A stretch of DNA of 33,752 nt from CAZEBW01 sp964510205 (GTDB lineage: Bacteria > Chloroflexota > Anaerolineae > VGOG01): NCBI GenBank assembly GCA_964510205.1, contig CAZEBW010000038.1, positions 1 to 33,752 on the forward strand, in the 5' to 3' direction. Below the pieces are notes generated by a model. That model was given only the letters and a program-made list of their open reading frames with translations, was not told where the DNA came from and did no database searches. A program made the position numbers and the translations under genes. Below are positions 31,464 to 33,752 of the stretch, piece after piece; position 1 is the first letter of the stretch; the number at the start of each line of letters is the position of its first letter.

Positions 31464-31570
31464 AACGTGAAACGTGAGGCGTGAAGCGTGAAACGTGAAA
31501 CGCAGTGCGCAAGATTTCACGTTCTACGCAACACGAAACACGCAATACGCAATACGAAATACGTTAAGGA
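31464..31570. repeat. ACGTGAAACG and ACGCAATACG word repeats between MttB genes
   Basis: Positions 31466-31500 hold GTGAAACGTGAGGCGTGAAG words; 31515-31565 hold AACACGCAATACG words like those at 60-113 and 2265-2325. The frame is open through the block, which produces a spurious 30-residue N-terminal extension of the next gene. A short relative lies at about 29967-29985. Confidence 0.75.
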
Positions 31571-31577
31571 GATTTCT

Positions 31578-33029
31578 ATGACTGAGCAAATTCCCATTTC
31601 TACCTTGCATCCTACGATTCGGATGCTGTCCGACGAACAGATTCAAGCCATCCATCACACCAGCCTGGACATCTTGTCCCAGACGGGCATCGTGATGAAG
31701 AACGAAGCCGGGCGCGCGCTGCTGCTCGACGCTGGGGCCTGGGAATCTGAGAATCGGATCAAAATCCCACCTCTCATGGTGATGGACGCCATCGGCGCGG
31801 CCCCGTCGCGCATTCCCATGCACAACCGCCTGGGCGAGCTGACCATGCCGCTGGAGGCGGGCAAGGTCTTCTTTGGGCCTGGCTCCGACTGCCCCTTCAC
31901 TATGGACGTGGAGACGGGCCAACGGCGCCAGGGCGCAGCCGAGGACGTGCGGCGCATCGCCCACCTGTGCGATGGCCTGGACCAGATTGACTTCATCATG
32001 TCCATGGCCACCCCCTCGGACGTGCCGACTATGGACCACTACCTCCACAGCTTCATCAACATGCTCCGCGGCTCGGTTAAGCCCAACGTGTACACGGCCA
32101 ACGATCGGCGGGACATGGAGGACATGTACCGCATCGCTTGCGCGGTGGCCGGCGGCGAGACCGCACTGCGCGAAAAACCCTTCCTGCTCCACTACGCCGA
32201 GCCCATCTCGCCGCTGCTGTTCAACGACGAATCGGTGGACAAGCTGCTGTTCTGCGCCGAAAGGGGCATCCCGGTCACCTACCTGCCCTCGCCCAACACG
32301 GGCGGCGGCGGGCCGGTCACCGTGGCCGGCGCGCTGGCGCTGGGCAACGCCGAGTGCCTGGCGGGGCTGGTGCTCAGCCAATTGGTGTGGCCGGGCACGC
32401 CTTTCCTGTACGGCATGAACACCGCTGCCCTGGACATGAAATCGGCCATCGTCAGCTATGGCAGCCCCGAATGGCCCAAAGGCATGGCCGCCTATACCGA
32501 CCTGGCCCGCTGGTACGACCTGCCCGTTTGGGGCACAGCCGGGGCCACCGACAGCAAGGTGGTGGACGCCCAGGCTGGCATCGAAGCCACGGTTTCGGTC
32601 ATGGCCGCCTTCCTGAGCCGCTGCAACCTGAACCACGACGTGGGTTACATCGAGTACGGCACCACCTCCTCGATGGAGATGCTGGTGGTGGTGGACGAGA
32701 TCATCCGCGACGTGCGCTACGTGATGGGCGGCGTGGAGGTGAGCGAGCGCGCCCTGGCCCGCGAGGCCATCCATCGCGCCAGGCCCGGCGGCGGCTTCCT
32801 GGCCGACGATCACACCCTGGACAACTGGAGATGGGCCCAGTGGCGGCCAGAGCTGATAGATCGGTCGCGCTACGACAACTGGGTGGAAGAGGGGCGCCAA
32901 GACATGACCGCCCGCGCCAACGAGCGCGCCCGCCAGATCCTGGCCGAGCACGAGGTGCCCCCTCTGCCAGAAGCGGCGGAGGAAGCGATCGCTGAGGTGC
33001 TCAAGGAGCGAGAGGCTGAAGAAGAATAG
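31578..33029 (+). CDS. MttB-family (non-pyrrolysine) methyltransferase, paralog 2
   Basis: 483 residues, intact, of the same family as its upstream neighbour but clearly diverged. It shares GPGSDCPFTMDVETG (about residues 97-111) and HYAEPISPLL with the third paralog, so these two are the closer pair. GTAGATDSKVVDAQAG lies near residues 317-332. ATG 31578 has a strong Shine-Dalgarno (TAAGGAG); the frame upstream is word repeat. Likely a corrinoid-dependent methyltransferase for another quaternary amine, using the same corrinoid protein. It ends with TAG as a true stop, followed by a hairpin. Confidence 0.92.
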   Translation: MTEQIPISTLHPTIRMLSDEQIQAIHHTSLDILSQTGIVMKNEAGRALLLDAGAWESENRIKIPPLMVMDAIGAAPSRIPMHNRLGELTMPLEAGKVFFGPGSDCPFTMDVETGQRRQGAAEDVRRIAHLCDGLDQIDFIMSMATPSDVPTMDHYLHSFINMLRGSVKPNVYTANDRRDMEDMYRIACAVAGGETALREKPFLLHYAEPISPLLFNDESVDKLLFCAERGIPVTYLPSPNTGGGGPVTVAGALALGNAECLAGLVLSQLVWPGTPFLYGMNTAALDMKSAIVSYGSPEWPKGMAAYTDLARWYDLPVWGTAGATDSKVVDAQAGIEATVSVMAAFLSRCNLNHDVGYIEYGTTSSMEMLVVVDEIIRDVRYVMGGVEVSERALAREAIHRARPGGGFLADDHTLDNWRWAQWRPELIDRSRYDNWVEEGRQDMTARANERARQILAEHEVPPLPEAAEEAIAEVLKEREAEEE

Positions 33030-33036
33030 ACATCAC

Positions 33037-33070
33037 AACCCGCCCGTGGGTGCAAACCTGCGGGCGGGTT
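33037..33070 (+). terminator. Hairpin between MttB paralogs 2 and 3
   Basis: AACCCGCCCG (33037-33046) pairs with CGGGCGGGTT (33061-33070), 14-base loop, 7 bases after the stop codon. There is no T run, so it may be a partial terminator or mRNA-stabilising element within the operon. Confidence 0.6.
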
Positions 33071-33103
33071 GCTTCCTGAAGAATGAAAGCGAGAAAGAGA
33101 TCA

Positions 33104-33752
33104 GTGAAAACCGTTAACTCCATCGCTTTCTTATCCCCCCAGTTCGCCGTGCTCTCTGAGACCCAGCTCCAGGACCTTCACACAGCAGCTCTGGAAGTGC
33201 TGAGGCGCACGGGAATCCGGTTTCACCATCAGGAGGCCCTGGACATGCTGGAGGCGGCCGGGGCCTTCATCTCCGACGGCAACCTGGTCAAGTTCCCATC
33301 GCCGCTGGTGGAGGGCGCGATTGCCTCGGCGCCGAGTCGGATCGTGATGTGCGACCGCGACGGCGAGCCAGCCCTGTTCCTGGAGGGGAGCAAGGTCTGG
33401 TTTGGCACCGGCTCCGACTGCCTGAACTTCCTCGATCCCGAAACGGGCGAGCATCGCGACTTCACGAAGGCGGACATCATCAATGGCTACCATCTGTGCG
33501 ACGCCCTGCCCAATATCCACTTCGTCATGTCCATCGGCATCCCCGCCGACGTGGATGCGGCTTTGACCTACGACGTTCAGATGGCCCTGATGCTGGAGCA
33601 CACCACCAAGCCCATCGTGTTCGTGACCGACGACAGGGCCAGTTGCCAGCGAGCGATTGACATGGCGGCCGCCGTGGCGGGCGGCTACGAGGCGCTGACG
33701 GAGCAGCAGCACATCCTGCTTTACTCCGAGCCCAGCTCGCCGCTGCAGCAGT
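33104..33752 (+). CDS. MttB-family methyltransferase, paralog 3 (cut by window end)
   Basis: The first 216 codons of a third MttB-family protein; the frame is open to the last base. Visible: LRRTGIRFHHQEAL, SPLVEGAIASAPSRIVM, GTGSDCLNFLDPETG and LLYSEPSSPLQQ, which line up with paralog 2 throughout. GTG 33104 is chosen as start because it places the LS residues of the first helix at 17-18, exactly as in paralog 2. An in-frame ATG at 33083 would add seven basic residues (MKARKRS) and lacks a Shine-Dalgarno. No in-frame stop is seen, so the visible part is intact. Confidence 0.88.
   Translation, partial: MKTVNSIAFLSPQFAVLSETQLQDLHTAALEVLRRTGIRFHHQEALDMLEAAGAFISDGNLVKFPSPLVEGAIASAPSRIVMCDRDGEPALFLEGSKVWFGTGSDCLNFLDPETGEHRDFTKADIINGYHLCDALPNIHFVMSIGIPADVDAALTYDVQMALMLEHTTKPIVFVTDDRASCQRAIDMAAAVAGGYEALTEQQHILLYSEPSSPLQQ

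Noticed and set aside
30243..32951. Two long minus-strand open frames opposite the MttB genes
   Set aside because: Both are antisense to well-supported MttB-family genes and show His/Gly/Gln-rich composition without domains.
31578..33029. Pyrrolysine (TAG read-through) in MttB genes
   Set aside because: Paralogs 1 and 2 are full length without an in-frame TAG; the TAG at 33027-33029 is at the normal family end and is followed by a hairpin, so it is a true stop codon.

Overview
The window looks like a scaffold from a GC-rich, free-living bacterium, most likely a Chloroflexota (Anaerolineae-like) genome. A run of 10 Ns inside one gene suggests a draft or metagenome assembly. The taxonomic guess is inference. 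It rests on secreted proteins with Thr/Pro-rich linkers, C-terminal tails of the type (Y/F)LPL, many short word-like repeats between and inside genes, several non-pyrrolysine MttB paralogs, and a Gram-positive-type LexA box. No stretch longer than about 300 bases lacks a gene or a recognisable feature.

Layout. (1) 1-4314: an ABC-2 export operon (permease, ATPase, HlyD-type adaptor with a very long coiled coil) closed by a strong hairpin. (2) 4474-8359, minus strand: a small membrane-anchored coiled-coil protein, then genes suggesting DNA repair: MutM, a radical SAM protein fused to a PolX-like helix-hairpin-helix domain, an SH3b protein broken by the N gap, and a stand-alone PolX-like HhH protein. 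(3) 8489-10460: a one-gene ABC exporter with its own promoter, divergent from the HhH gene. (4) 10482-22053, minus strand: large secreted proteins. These are a 1662-residue protein with three copies of one hydrolase-like module around a canonical alpha/beta hydrolase, a 958-residue beta-propeller/CxxCH/FN3/IPT mosaic, a 937-residue putative carbohydrate-active protein, and a 145-residue secreted beta-rich protein. (5) 22268-22752: a four-tRNA operon (Ser-TGA, Ser-GCT, Arg-GCG, Arg-ACG). (6) 22770-24056: a radical SAM/HhH protein whose consensus promoter contains a perfect LexA-type palindrome. (7) 24080-33752: a peptide-type ABC importer (binding lipoprotein and two permeases, no ATPases), an M20 amidohydrolase, a corrinoid protein and three MttB-family methyltransferases, the last cut by the window end.

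How the genes may work together. Region 7 reads as a pathway for a methylated amine or betaine. The importer brings in a conjugate, the M20 enzyme cuts an amide bond, and the MttB proteins pass a methyl group to the corrinoid protein. The partner that would take the methyl from the corrinoid, and the reductive activator, are not in the window. Regions 2 and 6 together hold several HhH-bearing putative repair proteins.

The most unusual signal is a set of palindromic or word-like DNA repeats that lie inside reading frames without breaking them. The same 18-residue peptide occurs in two unrelated secreted proteins because the same C/G-rich palindrome sits in both genes in the same frame.
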